Assembly: GCA_041737835.1 (NCBI GenBank)
Contig: JBGSQY010000046.1
Strand: one strand, 5' to 3'
DNA: 64,000 nt
Source of the DNA: Bythopirellula sp041737835
GTDB taxonomy: Bacteria; Planctomycetota; Planctomycetia; Pirellulales; Lacipirellulaceae
In this document: in pieces, positions 8,162 to 17,308 of the stretch
Position numbering within the stretch: position 1 is the stretch's first letter
Layout: every line of letters begins with the position of its first letter
The notes under the pieces: generated by a model
What the model was told of the DNA's origin: nothing
Seen by the model: the letters and a program-made list of their open reading frames with translations, nothing else
Database searches by the model: none
Program-made: the position numbers and the translations under genes

Positions 8162-9922
8162 CTACTGAGACGGGCTGCCATTGGCTTGATTACCGTTGCT
8201 GTTGGTACTGGCCACCAACGTTCCCCAGTCGGCTGAGAAATTATGCTCGCACTTTGGACAGCGTACTTTTTGCCCTAAGAATTTCGTCGGCGCATCTTTG
8301 CCATGCTTACAAGCGGGGCATTCGATATGAAATCTTAAATCGCTCTCCTCAGTGACGTTAACAAAGACTTCCAGCGGTACATCCTTAAATTCGACATCTT
8401 GCGGTTCGAGCATCGATAGCTGTTCGACTGATAACTCCGCGATTTCCGCAATGCGGTTAGCCATCAAGCGAATCGCATGTTCGAACAAATTACGAGCCGC
8501 ACGGCCATTACCAAAATAGCGGTCGCGACGTTGCCAGAGATAATCGAAGCCGACGATCACTTTCGCACGGGTTAGCGGTTTGAGCGTGTATTGGTTTTTG
8601 TCGCACATCAAACCAAAGATTTGAGTCAGCTCCAGCGGCGAATAGTCCAAAAACTCAAGGTTGCGGCTAAAACGGGACGACAGTCCGGGATTCGAGCGCA
8701 GCAGGATTTCCATTTCAAGCGGATAACCAGCCAAGATCACCACGAGTTGATCGCGGTTGTCTTCCATTCTTTTTAGCAGCGTTTGCACCGCTTCATGCCC
8801 AAACGGATCTTCCCCTTCGCTAGAAATGAGTGTGTAGGCCTCGTCGATAAACAAAACGCCGTCCAGCGCTTCGTCGATTTTCTTATTCGTCTTAGGGCCA
8901 GTTTGGCCGGCATATTCAGCCACTAATCCGGAGCGATCGGTTTCGACCAGATGCCCTTTCTTGAGTACGCCCATCGCACCAAAAATCGTCCCGACAATGC
9001 GGGCGACGGTTGTTTTGCCTGTCCCCGGATTGCCGTTGAAGACCATGTGTAAGCTAAGATTTGTCGTGGGCAAGCCCGCTTGTTCGCGTTGTTTCTGCAC
9101 TTTTAGGAAATTGGTAAGCGTCCTCACTTCCTGCTTGATGTTGCCCAAGCCAATGAGGCGGTCAAGCTCGGCGAGCGCATCTTTCAGAACCTGTTCAGGA
9201 GTTTTTTGAGGCTCTTTCTCGCCTTCTATCTCTTCAGCAATTTTGATCCTTGGCTGGCCGAGTAATTGGGGATCTTTCTGCACGGCGGTTGAACCGTGCC
9301 GTGTTTCGGGAAGCTCATTGCGGTCGAGCAGAATTTTGTCGATCGCTTCAATACGAGCTTGCGATTCCTCTTCGTGCTGAGTCGGCTCGTCGATGGGAAT
9401 TTGCCGCAGGTGGCGATGCAATTCGTCCTGTACCAATTTCACGCGGAGTGCTTCACGTTCCTTGAGTGGGCCATCCGCACGGGCAACGACATTCGCTAGC
9501 CGCATCGCTATGGTTTCCAGTTCTCCGACTCTCTCACGCAACGGGGCAATTTGATCGAACGGCCGCACGAGCGCGTACCATTTGAGCGACGACGCTTTGC
9601 CCGACATGTCGTGAATGGCCGTTTTGAGGTCTTCTTCGTTGAGCCACTGGCTCCACAGGTGAAATAGCAGCACTTCGGCAAGAAATTTCTCGTTGGTGCT
9701 CCAGCGGCGATCCGCTTCGCAAATCGTGATGAAGATTTTCACCACCAAGGCGCGATGCAGATCGTCCATGAGTTGGACGAATCCGCTCCCCGACTGAGGA
9801 AGTTGATCGGGAAAATCTCGCACGCATTGCTCGCCAGCCGACAAATAAAGTTCGCGGCACTGGCCCAGAAGTTGGCGAAATTGGCTCGGCAGATCAGAAA
9901 ACTCGAATGTCATGTGCCCCAT
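8162..9922 (-). CDS. CbxX/CfqX-type AAA ATPase with C-terminal zinc ribbon
   Basis: A 586-residue ATPase. The first 200 residues are helical with two TerB-like patterns (EADRRWSTNEKFLAE and ARADGPLKEREALR); that assignment is tentative. The core has ELDRLIGLGNIKQEVRTL, Walker A FNGNPGTGKTTVA, Walker B VLFIDEAYTL and the substrate-loop SGLVAEYAGQTGPKT, typical of CbbX/SpoVK/EccA proteins. The tail carries CPACKHG and CPKCEHNF, a four-cysteine zinc ribbon. CbbX remodels Rubisco and EccA serves type VII secretion, but no Rubisco or ESX gene is nearby, so the client is unknown. A second ATG at 9913 is possible. The gene may be co-transcribed behind the response regulator, 41 bases upstream. Confidence 0.88.
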   Translation of the reverse strand: MGHMTFEFSDLPSQFRQLLGQCRELYLSAGEQCVRDFPDQLPQSGSGFVQLMDDLHRALVVKIFITICEADRRWSTNEKFLAEVLLFHLWSQWLNEEDLKTAIHDMSGKASSLKWYALVRPFDQIAPLRERVGELETIAMRLANVVARADGPLKEREALRVKLVQDELHRHLRQIPIDEPTQHEEESQARIEAIDKILLDRNELPETRHGSTAVQKDPQLLGQPRIKIAEEIEGEKEPQKTPEQVLKDALAELDRLIGLGNIKQEVRTLTNFLKVQKQREQAGLPTTNLSLHMVFNGNPGTGKTTVARIVGTIFGAMGVLKKGHLVETDRSGLVAEYAGQTGPKTNKKIDEALDGVLFIDEAYTLISSEGEDPFGHEAVQTLLKRMEDNRDQLVVILAGYPLEMEILLRSNPGLSSRFSRNLEFLDYSPLELTQIFGLMCDKNQYTLKPLTRAKVIVGFDYLWQRRDRYFGNGRAARNLFEHAIRLMANRIAEIAELSVEQLSMLEPQDVEFKDVPLEVFVNVTEESDLRFHIECPACKHGKDAPTKFLGQKVRCPKCEHNFSADWGTLVASTNSNGNQANGSPSQ

Positions 9923-9963
9923 TATCCGCTCGCCGAGCGTGCGGACAAGGCGGCAAATGTGCC

Positions 9964-10596
9964 CTAAACCAAGCCCTTCCGCACGGCCCAGACCGCCGCC
10001 TGCGTGCGGTCCGAAACTCCAAGCTTACGCAACACGTGTTGAACGTGCTCTTTCACTGTTTCGTAACTAATCGACAAAGCTTGGGCGATTTCTTTGTTAC
10101 TTAGCCCCAAAGCGAGTTGTTTGAGGACCTCGCTCTCACGTTTCGTGAGCGGCACTTCGAGATCGTTGGTCGGACGTGAATTCGTAAGAGGCCCTGAAAC
10201 GCGGCGGAGGTTCTCCCGATTCCAGAGTGTAACGCCGGTGGCCACTTGTTGAACCGCGGAAATTAATTCCGCTTGCGAGGCACTCTTAACCAAGTAGCCC
10301 GCCGCCCCGAGTGCGACCGCGCGGGCAATGTACGTCGGATTATCGTGGGCCGTGAAAATCACGACCGGAATATCAGGCATTTCGGCTTTGAGTTTTGAAA
10401 GGCACGCCATGCCGTCGGATTCGGGCATGCGCACGTCGAGGAGTACTACGTCGGGCCGATATTGTTGTGCCATCTGGAGCGCTTGTGCTCCATCACATGC
10501 TTCGGCGACCACAGTGATGTCGCTTTCGCGAACCATCGACGCAACACCTGCCCGAACGACCGCGTGGTCGTCGGCAACTAGCAGGCGAATCGGCAT
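9964..10596 (-). CDS. NarL/FixJ-family response regulator
   Basis: A 210-residue two-component regulator. The start at 10596 has AGGAG 7 bases upstream and begins exactly at the receiver domain MPIRLLVADDHAVVRAG; the longer frame to 10662 adds residues without family support. The receiver has the acidic pair DD, the phosphoacceptor Asp in DVVLLDVRMP, the Thr/Ser position in IFTAHD and the Lys in GYLVKSAS. The C-terminal LuxR helix-turn-helix is LTKRESEVLKQLALGLSNKEIAQALSIS split across residues 145-172. No histidine kinase lies beside it, so it is an orphan. It precedes the AAA ATPase gene on the same strand; regulation of that gene is only a guess. Confidence 0.93.
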   Translation of the reverse strand: MPIRLLVADDHAVVRAGVASMVRESDITVVAEACDGAQALQMAQQYRPDVVLLDVRMPESDGMACLSKLKAEMPDIPVVIFTAHDNPTYIARAVALGAAGYLVKSASQAELISAVQQVATGVTLWNRENLRRVSGPLTNSRPTNDLEVPLTKRESEVLKQLALGLSNKEIAQALSISYETVKEHVQHVLRKLGVSDRTQAAVWAVRKGLV

Positions 10597-11241
10597 TGCA
10601 CACTCCTGGCTGTCAGTCCGATGAATACATCGGGGCTTAGGTAATTCGATAACAGATACCAAGGGCTCTTCAACACGTGCGGAGGATTTCTAAGTAATCA
10701 ATTGCGCGTAGCTGCGCATAATTCTCTTAACCCCATCACCATCACGTTAAATTACCCTGGCAACTGTGAGCATCGAGCAAACGATGCTGCAACAATCGAT
10801 TCCCTGCCAAGAACGATCTTCGATAGCTGATGGCAAGACGCAAATCTTGTCTCTAAAACTTATCGATGATCAGTTAATCAACCCGAAGTCAACGCAAACG
10901 ACTCATTCGTCAGCTGACTCCAAGGCTTCAACTTGCTGTTTTAACTTACCAACAGAAAACCACAAACAACAGCCTTATTTCAATTTCTGACTCTACGAGA
11001 AAAAGTTGATAATAGCAAAGAAAATCCCTTGGAATTCGCAATAGCTGGATAAGTTCGCGCGCTAATATGATGGCACTGCTGCCGGGCAAAAATTGCTCCA
11101 GTTCAAGCTTTACACCAAATCGACAATCCACCATACTCAGCCCCCTACCCGCTGAGAAACGCAATTTTTAGGGCCTCTCGCAAGGTCTGCCGGTTAAGGC
11201 TGGTCGTTTTTCGATTCGCTTCTCGGAGCACACGGTGTTTT
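10597..11241. other. 645-base intergenic region without a supported gene
   Basis: The region separates the leftward response regulator from the rightward isomerase gene. It is A/T-rich, with a bulged inverted repeat near 10700-10725 (TTGCGC and GCGCATAA around GTAGCT). Short frames of 60-74 codons on both strands lack ribosome sites and protein-like composition. It probably holds the two divergent promoters; none is clear enough to mark. Confidence 0.5.
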
Positions 11242-12090
11242 ATGGATTTGAGCAGTGTTGCCGCTTGTCCCAAGTTGTCGATGAGCGAGGTGACCACTTT
11301 CCGTTGGTCTTTCGAGCAGGATGTTTTCAACTATGCAGCAGCGGGCTATGAAGCGATCGGCATTTGGCGGCAAAAGTTAGCCGATTTTGGCGAGGAAGCA
11401 GGTGTTGATCTGCTTGCCGACAGCGGCCTGCGTGTCTCGCATTTGCTGTGGGCAGGGGGATTCACAGGGAGCGATGGCCGCACCTGGGACGAATCCATCG
11501 ACGACGCCTGCCAAGCCATCCGGCTTGCCGGGGCGATGAATGCGGGTTGTTTGGTTGTTTATCCAGGTGGCCGCAATAATCACATTTACCGCCATGCCGA
11601 ACGATTGTTTCGCGTGGCGCTTGATACGCTGCTCTCATTAGCTGAGGCTGCGGATGTGACTTTGGCAATCGAGCCGATGCACCCCGCGTGTGCCCGGGAC
11701 TGGACGTTCTTGACCGACATTGAGTCGACTCTGGCCCTGATCGAAAATATCAATTCTCCGAATCTCAAACTGGTTTTTGATACTTATCACTTCGGCCATG
11801 ATCGGGCCATTTTGTCGAATCTTCGAGAACTCGTGCCCTACTTGGCTCTTGTCCAGCTAGGCGATCGTCGTGTTCCCCACGGAGTCGATCAGCAGCGTTG
11901 CCCGCTCGGCGAAGGCAAAATTCCCTTGCGAAAAACTATCCTCGGTTTGCGCGAAGCTGGTTATAATGGCGATTTCGACGTTGAGCTTTCCGGCGTTGGT
12001 TTCGAAATGGGAAGCTACCATCGGCTACTTGCCGATTGCCGCCAGCAATTTGAAGCGATGATGCCCGCCCTGAGCAAGTCGATTTCATAA
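11242..12090 (+). CDS. Sugar phosphate isomerase/epimerase-like TIM-barrel protein
   Basis: A 282-residue protein of the xylose isomerase-like/AP-endonuclease-2 TIM barrel group. Family marks are TFRWSFEQDV near the start, GIWRQKLADFG, LLWAGGFTGSDG, LVVYPGG, the metal-ligand strands VTLAIEPMHP and LKLVFDTYHFGHD, VQLGDRR, LGEGKIPL and FDVELSG. The conserved E, D, H and E residues that bind a divalent metal are all present. The exact sugar is not deducible. The first ATG at 11242 lacks a ribosome site and ATG 11281 (MSEVTTF) is an alternative start. It is followed after 33 bases by arfB on the same strand, though the functions are unrelated. Confidence 0.85.
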   Translation: MDLSSVAACPKLSMSEVTTFRWSFEQDVFNYAAAGYEAIGIWRQKLADFGEEAGVDLLADSGLRVSHLLWAGGFTGSDGRTWDESIDDACQAIRLAGAMNAGCLVVYPGGRNNHIYRHAERLFRVALDTLLSLAEAADVTLAIEPMHPACARDWTFLTDIESTLALIENINSPNLKLVFDTYHFGHDRAILSNLRELVPYLALVQLGDRRVPHGVDQQRCPLGEGKIPLRKTILGLREAGYNGDFDVELSGVGFEMGSYHRLLADCRQQFEAMMPALSKSIS

Positions 12091-12123
12091 GCACGGCGGC
12101 ATTGCCGTCCCAACGGTACTGCC

Positions 12124-12558
12124 ATGTCGCGCTCACTGGTCATCAATTCGCAGATTGTCATTCCCAGTTCGGAATTGATAGCGTCGTTTGCCCGTAGCTC
12201 GGGGCCCGGCGGGCAAAACGTCAACAAGGTCAACAGCAAGGCTCAAGTGCGCTGGAACCTGCGTGCTTCGGACGCATTGCCAGCGGAAGTGAAGCTCCGT
12301 TTCGAGTCCTGTTTCCCCACGCGGATTAATCAAGCCGGGGAAGTGATGCTCAGCAGCGACAAATATCGCGACCAAGGACGAAACCTCTCGGATTGTTACG
12401 AGAAGTTGCGGCAACTGATTCAAGCTGCCCTGATCGTGCCACGCAAGCGCAAAAAATCACGTCCCACGCGAAGTTCGATCGAAGACCGGTTGACTGAGAA
12501 GCGACAAAAGTCCGTTCAAAAGACTCAACGCAAATTTCGTCCTACTGACGAGAATTGA
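12124..12558 (+). CDS. arfB: Alternative ribosome-rescue factor ArfB (peptidyl-tRNA hydrolase)
   Basis: A 144-residue class I release-factor-like protein. The catalytic GGQ is present in SSGPGGQNVNKVNSKAQV, and there is no codon-recognition domain. After the catalytic domain comes a basic tail rich in Lys and Arg (VPRKRKKSRPTRSS to KRQKSVQKTQRKFRP). In ArfB/YaeJ that tail threads into the empty mRNA channel of a stalled ribosome, and the GGQ loop hydrolyses the peptidyl-tRNA. Length and architecture match E. coli ArfB. It lies 33 bases behind the isomerase gene. Confidence 0.93.
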   Translation: MSRSLVINSQIVIPSSELIASFARSSGPGGQNVNKVNSKAQVRWNLRASDALPAEVKLRFESCFPTRINQAGEVMLSSDKYRDQGRNLSDCYEKLRQLIQAALIVPRKRKKSRPTRSSIEDRLTEKRQKSVQKTQRKFRPTDEN

Positions 12559-12639
12559 ACACAATCGCCGCAAGTGCTTATCTGGCTGGCAGTTCGGGAC
12601 TGGCTTTGCAAAAAGCTAAACTTGAGTAGCACCAGGTAA

Positions 12640-12669
12640 TTGCTTGTTCCGAAACTCGCGCGGTAAAAT
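12640..12669 (+). promoter_or_regulatory. Candidate sigma-70-type promoter
   Basis: TTGCTT (12640-12645) and TAAAAT (12664-12669) are separated by 18 bases. The predicted transcription start near 12676 coincides with the first of a run of hairpins leading to the hemerythrin-like gene. Identification is by similarity to the consensus only. Confidence 0.4.
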
Positions 12670-12673
12670 ACAA

Positions 12674-12874
12674 GGCCTTCTCAACGAGGCCACAGCGAAT
12701 CTACACATCGCTGGTTGCGACTCCAGCCAACTGGAAAACAAGTTTCCTCATTCACAAAGGAGCATGGTAACAGTGACTGCATGCCGCCAGACGACTCTTC
12801 GTCTCGTCACTGCTTCAGAGATCACGACGATATTTGAAAGATCGATGTTACAGCGATGAGAAAGACTTCTCATC
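12674..12874 (+). ncRNA. Structured RNA leader upstream of hemerythrin-like gene
   Basis: Several exact inverted repeats follow one another: GGCCT/AGGCC (12674-12691), CAGCGA/TCGCTG (12693-12713), an outer CAGTGAC/GTCACTG pair (12771-12777 and 12806-12812) enclosing AGACGA/TCGTCT (12789-12804), and GATGAGAA/TTCTCATC with a 4-base loop (12855-12874). The last ends 24 bases before the ATG of the hemerythrin-like gene. The density of perfect stems behind a plausible promoter suggests a folded leader or a small RNA. It matches no riboswitch class I recognise. A 31-codon frame at 12764 lies inside it but its ribosome site is too close to the ATG. Confidence 0.4.
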
Positions 12875-12898
12875 ACGCAATGAATGGAGGATGTTCAC

Positions 12899-13363
12899 AT
12901 GCAAACCTTCGATATAAAATCCCAAGCCAACGCGGCGTGTCTCGAACACGAAATTCTTAACCATGTCAAACAAGCCCTGCGGGTAACGTTGGGCTGGAAA
13001 GTCCCTCCCGAGGGCATTTCTCGAAAGCTGTCCAGCGTACAGTTCACACTCAAGTCGTTTCAGCGCCATCTTGAGCGCTTGATGAACATCGAAGAGCAAG
13101 ACGGCTACATGGTGTACGTGGAAGAAATCAAGCCCAACATGCACTTTCGTGTCGATCGCTTGGAACACGACCACAACCGCTTCCGCCGTGTGATGGATAA
13201 TTTGCTTCCTAAAGTCGATTCTTTAAGCGAATACGATGAAGACGAAATCCAAACTGTTTGCGAAGAAATCTATGCGTTGTTAGAACGCGTCGATCATCAC
13301 GACAAAGAGGAAATCGCGCTGCTCCAAGACTCGATGTGGTTAGATGAAGGGGGCGAAGGCTGA
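12899..13363 (+). CDS. Hemerythrin-like (HHE) domain protein
   Basis: A 154-residue, all-helical, cytosolic protein. The ATG at 12899 has GGAGG 8 bases upstream, so it is preferred to the ATG at 12884. Spaced histidines and acidic residues fit the hemerythrin four-helix bundle: CLEHEILNHV, FQRHLERLMNIEEQDG, RLEHDHNRFRRVMDNLL and RVDHHDKEEIALLQD. Family members bind a di-iron centre and sense or carry oxygen, nitric oxide or iron; which applies here cannot be read. The gene stands alone behind a long leader full of inverted repeats (12674-12874), which suggests post-transcriptional control. Confidence 0.8.
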   Translation: MQTFDIKSQANAACLEHEILNHVKQALRVTLGWKVPPEGISRKLSSVQFTLKSFQRHLERLMNIEEQDGYMVYVEEIKPNMHFRVDRLEHDHNRFRRVMDNLLPKVDSLSEYDEDEIQTVCEEIYALLERVDHHDKEEIALLQDSMWLDEGGEG

Positions 13364-13487
13364 AGGTGTCCACAATCTGCACCTTGCTGGCTCCGTTTTT
13401 CCACGAGATTATTCGCCACGAGTGGCAGCTTTAGGGTAAAATTCAATGGGACTTGATTCTCATTGAACGCCACTTAACAATCCACTC

Positions 13488-14228
13488 ATGGCTCGACGCA
13501 CTCAACACCTCGACAATTACTTTGCCGATTGGCCCTTTGTGCCCGGCCAAGTCTTGGTGCGTGAAGTCAAAGGTTCCGATGGCCGGCCCGTATTACAGAT
13601 GCGGGTCGACATGGGCATTGTCCAGTTGGAGGAGACGGGTCGACCCGATGGTGTTAGGCCCGAGGGGTTTGAAACTTTTTACGACTACATGCTGTCGCTG
13701 TCTTTCGCCGAGGGCCCGGCCTTTCAGCTTGATGGCCAGCGGTGCAACGAAATTGACCGCGAGTTTTACCAGTTCTATCACCGCCGCGTTTGCTGGTTGA
13801 CTCTCAACCGCTACGCCGAGGCGATCAGCGATGCCGACCACACGCTTTCGTTGATGGATTTCAGTGCCGCCTATGCCCCTGATCCCCAGTGGGCCATGAT
13901 GCACGAACAGTATCGGCCTTTCGTGATGTTTCACCGCATTCAGGCCTTGGCGCTCGTGGAATTGGAAAAATCCAATCCCCGTGGTGCAGTGGAAGCTGTC
14001 GATGCTGGGCTGACCTCGTTGCGAAACTTGTTTGAATCGCAAGAAGCTTTAGAACAATACGAAGAAGATACCTTCGTCGAAAAATTGCGCGAGATGCGCG
14101 ACTCGATTGCAAAGCACTACGAGATCGGTCCCTCGCTTGCCGAGCAATTAGCTCAAGCTATTGCTGCTGAGCAGTATGAATTGGCCGCCAAACTCCGTGA
14201 CCGCATGGATCACGACCCACAAAAATAG
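13488..14228 (+). CDS. UVR-motif (UvrB/UvrC motif) protein
   Basis: A 246-residue cytosolic protein. The first 60 residues form a beta domain (FVPGQVLVREVKGSDGRPVLQMRVDMG), the middle (about 75-200) is helical and TPR-like (YRPFVMFHRIQALALVELE, GAVEAVDAGLTSLRN), and the last 30 residues are a UVR motif, LAEQLAQAIAAEQYELAAKL. In UvrB/UvrC and in McsA this short helical hairpin mediates protein contacts. The combination with the N-terminal domain recurs, as far as I recall, mainly in planctomycetes and has no assigned function. A 7-base inverted repeat TTCAATG/CATTGAA (13442-13470) precedes it. Confidence 0.7.
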   Translation: MARRTQHLDNYFADWPFVPGQVLVREVKGSDGRPVLQMRVDMGIVQLEETGRPDGVRPEGFETFYDYMLSLSFAEGPAFQLDGQRCNEIDREFYQFYHRRVCWLTLNRYAEAISDADHTLSLMDFSAAYAPDPQWAMMHEQYRPFVMFHRIQALALVELEKSNPRGAVEAVDAGLTSLRNLFESQEALEQYEEDTFVEKLREMRDSIAKHYEIGPSLAEQLAQAIAAEQYELAAKLRDRMDHDPQK

Positions 14229-14500
14229 GCCTTCTGGTTTTCGCCGCGTCACTGCGAATCTTGGTCGTCCGACGGCGAACATTACTTTTTACAATGCTGT
14301 CAGTCTAAAGCTTCAATATCGCCACTGTTCGCCGATAGCTAGCAGTCGATGAATTGCCGAGAAATCTGCTTTTTCCTCGGCTCAACGAAAACTCGCCGCA
14401 CCATTGGCATGAGCTGTGCGTAGTATCGATGCGTGTCTTAAGCGACACCAACTTTTCAAAACGGAACGGAAGCTCATCTTACAAACGCAGGGAGTGTGTC

Positions 14501-14818
14501 ATGTTAGTTCTCACCAGAAAGCAAAGCGAAACCATTCAAATCGGCGACTCGATCACCATCACCGTCTTGCGGATGAAGGGCAAGGCTGTGCGGATCGGCA
14601 TTCAAGCCCCGCACGATTACAACGTCATTCGTGGTGAACTGGCGTTCGATTTGGCGAATGAAGCAGTCGGCGATGATAATACTGCTAAAGAAGATGGTGT
14701 GCCAACTTTGAAGCACAAGTCTCGCATTCGTGAAAATCGGAATGACTCGTGGTCAACAGAGGCCAAGACCACTTTGGAATCGGTGGTCGGTTCCGCGGCT
14801 GGGGCTTGGAGTATCTAG
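14501..14818 (+). CDS. csrA: Carbon storage regulator CsrA, copy 1, with C-terminal extension
   Basis: The ATG at 14501 has GGGAG 6 bases upstream and starts directly at the family motif MLVLTRKQSETIQIGD. About the first 60 residues are the CsrA fold, with VRIGIQAP and the RNA-contacting segment NVIRGEL. A further 45 residues, rich in charged residues, extend beyond the usual 60-70 residue length. CsrA dimers bind GGA motifs in mRNA leaders and block or alter translation and stability. The window encodes a second copy at 17309. The gene is convergent with the lipase gene, with 5 bases between stops. Confidence 0.93.
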   Translation: MLVLTRKQSETIQIGDSITITVLRMKGKAVRIGIQAPHDYNVIRGELAFDLANEAVGDDNTAKEDGVPTLKHKSRIRENRNDSWSTEAKTTLESVVGSAAGAWSI

Positions 14819-14823
14819 AGCAA

Positions 14824-17031
14824 CTAGCGTGCGATGGTTTCTGATGGTTCTCGAGCCACATCAACTTGATCATGTGGCACAAATTCATGTTGAGTGGGCA
14901 AAGGTGCTTCGGAATCGGTGAAGTAATCGGGTTCGACTTCCATGTGATGTGGAGGAATCCCAACTTGGAGAACTTCGCCGTTTCCGTAACCACGGAGCTC
15001 GGCGACTTGTTGCAACAACACGCGGCGGACTTCGAGAATGCTTTGAGGATGGCGGTGCACCATACTATGATCCGCGGCCACCACGATCTGTGACTCGGCA
15101 TCGTCGAGCTTGGCACTTTCGAGTGTGACCACCCCATCTCCCTTGCCACTGGAGAAGAGATTAATAATTCCTTTGTCGGGAACCTCGCCAATGATGTTGT
15201 TATATTTTACCCAAGGACCGTGATGGGCGGTTAGCAGCACGGGGAGAAAAGGGGAGTTCGGTGCTAACGAATCGATGCTCGTGCTAATGTCGAGTGGCGC
15301 ATCAGGCCGGAAAAAGTCGGGATTGCGGGCGATCAATTGATGCCGGCCTTGAATCATCTTGGCTGGTACTTGAATAAGCTTACGACCTAACCACCGCGTC
15401 GTGTCGTTGGCAAATTCGCTGCCCCGATGGGGCGTGCCAATTGTGATCACCCTTCTTACCGACGGATTCGGATCAAAGAAGTACGTTTGCGCAAGACCAT
15501 CGCGCAGATCATCATCGGCGGAGAGTTCCGAAAAGGGCTTGTCGCTGAGCGTCGCCCAGAATTCATTGCCGCTGTCAACCGTCTGCAGTTTGGAAACCAG
15601 GCCACCCATGCTATGTCCCACTAGCACGGTCTGATCCAGTGCGGGACAAGTTCCCGCGGGGTCAAGTTTTTGCCTGACTTTGGCTAAGTCGGTCCGCATT
15701 TGCGCGGCGCTGATCCAAAAGGGCTGGCCGCTCGGGTAGAGGTAAAACCAGAACTGATAGTGATCACGGATTTGCGGATCGCTGCGTAAGTCATTAAACA
15801 TTTCCATCCAAGTCACGGGGCTCGACCACAAGCCGTGGACCATCACCACCGGCACTTTCCCCGGTTGGAAAGGCTCGAGCATATACAGCCCCTGCTCTTT
15901 GGCAACTTTCTCGGGCTTGAGTAAGCCCAATGTTGAGAGGCGCGTGTCGTCGAGCGCTGGCTGACTTAAAGTGTGTGCCAGTGGGGTACTGAGATCGGTT
16001 TCGAGCGGCACGACTCGATTGGCGACGGTGACCCTAGGTTGGTCGAGTGGATCATGTAGCTCCAAGACGGCCGTTTCTACGTTACTATTTCCACCAGCTT
16101 CGAGGTTAACTCTCATAAAAGCCGTGACAGGAAACGACAAATCACGCGGATAGAATTCCTCGCGCGGGTCCTCACCCTCATGACACTTGCGAACGGCGAT
16201 CAAGGGTACGCCCAATCCGAAGTTGTGATAATGGTTCCTAAGACCATGAACTTCGTAATCAGAGACGAACTCAAAGTGATCGATGTCTTCGTCATGCCAG
16301 CCTTCGCTATTGAGTACGACTTCAATTTGACAATCGCTGTTGGCTGTTTTAATCGTTCGCATGGTCCCCGGGCTCAGAGCGTCGCGGTTCTGCACGATCC
16401 GTAAACATCCTTCAAGTGCCGCGTTGTAGAGGTCACAGGCTCGCCTAAACTCGGGGTCGTAGGGATTACAGGCTGCGCCATATTTGGTGTCAAACAAATA
16501 GCGGTAGGAGTGAAGCACTGCTGAGCTATAGAGTTCCACCGCCTGCCCTTGCCGCATGGCACGTTCCGCCTGCTTCGCGCCGACGTAGGCCAGTTCCGCT
16601 TGCGCGTAGGCGTGCTCGCGGTTCGGGCTTTGTTCGTCAATCTTGCTGAGTTCGGCCAGCAGCTCGTTGCGATCTTCCTTAAGCGCACTTTCAAGGTTGT
16701 AGCGCCGCAGCAACTGGATGGTGCGCTCGGTCGGTTTGGCACCTTGTTTAGTCAGTAAACCAAGCGATTGGGTGAGCGGATTCTTCGGCGTGGAACGCAG
16801 CGCCACCCATTTGTTTGTGGAACTAGCGCAGCCGGTCAGCAATGTTCCACAGATCAGCGCAATGAATAACGTGCGCGCAAGGTTAGCGCGTACGCCGAGC
16901 TTCAAGGACCGATGGGGAAAAGATTGCCGCAACGCACTATCCCTGCGTGGTTGGCTGGTGACCAAGAAAAACAGTGGCGAAGAGTAGAAAACGCACCTTG
17001 AGCTGGCAAGCTCAGGCGATTCTGCTAGCAC
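14824..17031 (-). CDS. Lipoprotein alpha/beta hydrolase (lipase-like)
   Basis: A protein of up to 735 residues with a lipobox LLTGC (Cys at about 68 in the longest frame) after the hydrophobic run TLFIALICGT, so it is membrane-anchored and periplasmic or surface-exposed. The long N-terminus before the signal suggests a later start; a TTG at 16905 would give a normal lipoprotein leader. Residues 70-330 are helical then beta-rich and unassigned. The hydrolase domain follows: oxyanion region VVMVHGLWSSPVTW, nucleophile elbow VGHSMGGLVS, TIGTPHRGSEFA and the late catalytic His in VAADHSMVH. Esterase or lipase activity is inferred; substrate is unknown. It is monocistronic. Confidence 0.82.
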   Translation of the reverse strand: MLAESPELASSRCVFYSSPLFFLVTSQPRRDSALRQSFPHRSLKLGVRANLARTLFIALICGTLLTGCASSTNKWVALRSTPKNPLTQSLGLLTKQGAKPTERTIQLLRRYNLESALKEDRNELLAELSKIDEQSPNREHAYAQAELAYVGAKQAERAMRQGQAVELYSSAVLHSYRYLFDTKYGAACNPYDPEFRRACDLYNAALEGCLRIVQNRDALSPGTMRTIKTANSDCQIEVVLNSEGWHDEDIDHFEFVSDYEVHGLRNHYHNFGLGVPLIAVRKCHEGEDPREEFYPRDLSFPVTAFMRVNLEAGGNSNVETAVLELHDPLDQPRVTVANRVVPLETDLSTPLAHTLSQPALDDTRLSTLGLLKPEKVAKEQGLYMLEPFQPGKVPVVMVHGLWSSPVTWMEMFNDLRSDPQIRDHYQFWFYLYPSGQPFWISAAQMRTDLAKVRQKLDPAGTCPALDQTVLVGHSMGGLVSKLQTVDSGNEFWATLSDKPFSELSADDDLRDGLAQTYFFDPNPSVRRVITIGTPHRGSEFANDTTRWLGRKLIQVPAKMIQGRHQLIARNPDFFRPDAPLDISTSIDSLAPNSPFLPVLLTAHHGPWVKYNNIIGEVPDKGIINLFSSGKGDGVVTLESAKLDDAESQIVVAADHSMVHRHPQSILEVRRVLLQQVAELRGYGNGEVLQVGIPPHHMEVEPDYFTDSEAPLPTQHEFVPHDQVDVAREPSETIAR

Positions 17032-17308
17032 GCTGCTGGCCTGTTGTCGGTCGGAGCGAAAACTTTAGCGCTGCAAAGAACTTAAGCTTAGCAAAGCTTC
17101 AACGGGCGCATAGAAAAAGCCGCCCGCGGATCAGCACGAGACTGTCATAACCGACCAGTCTCGGCGTCCAGCACACCAAGTTAGCCTCTTGTGAATGGGG
17201 ATCTTAAGGCAACAGCAACTTGGTTGGGCGGCTTCGTGGGTTTCAATTGTGCGTCTGGCCCCCTGACGTTCCCCTGTCCAAAACCGGATCTCTGATCTCT
17301 CACTCAAC

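Noticed and set aside
10766..10990. 74-codon plus-strand frame in the 10.6-11.2 kb gap
   Set aside because: No ribosome site, low-complexity composition and no motif; the gap is better read as regulatory.
12764..12859. 31-codon frame after AAAGGAG upstream of the hemerythrin-like gene
   Set aside because: Only one base separates the ribosome site from the ATG, and it lies inside the hairpin run, which better explains the sequence.
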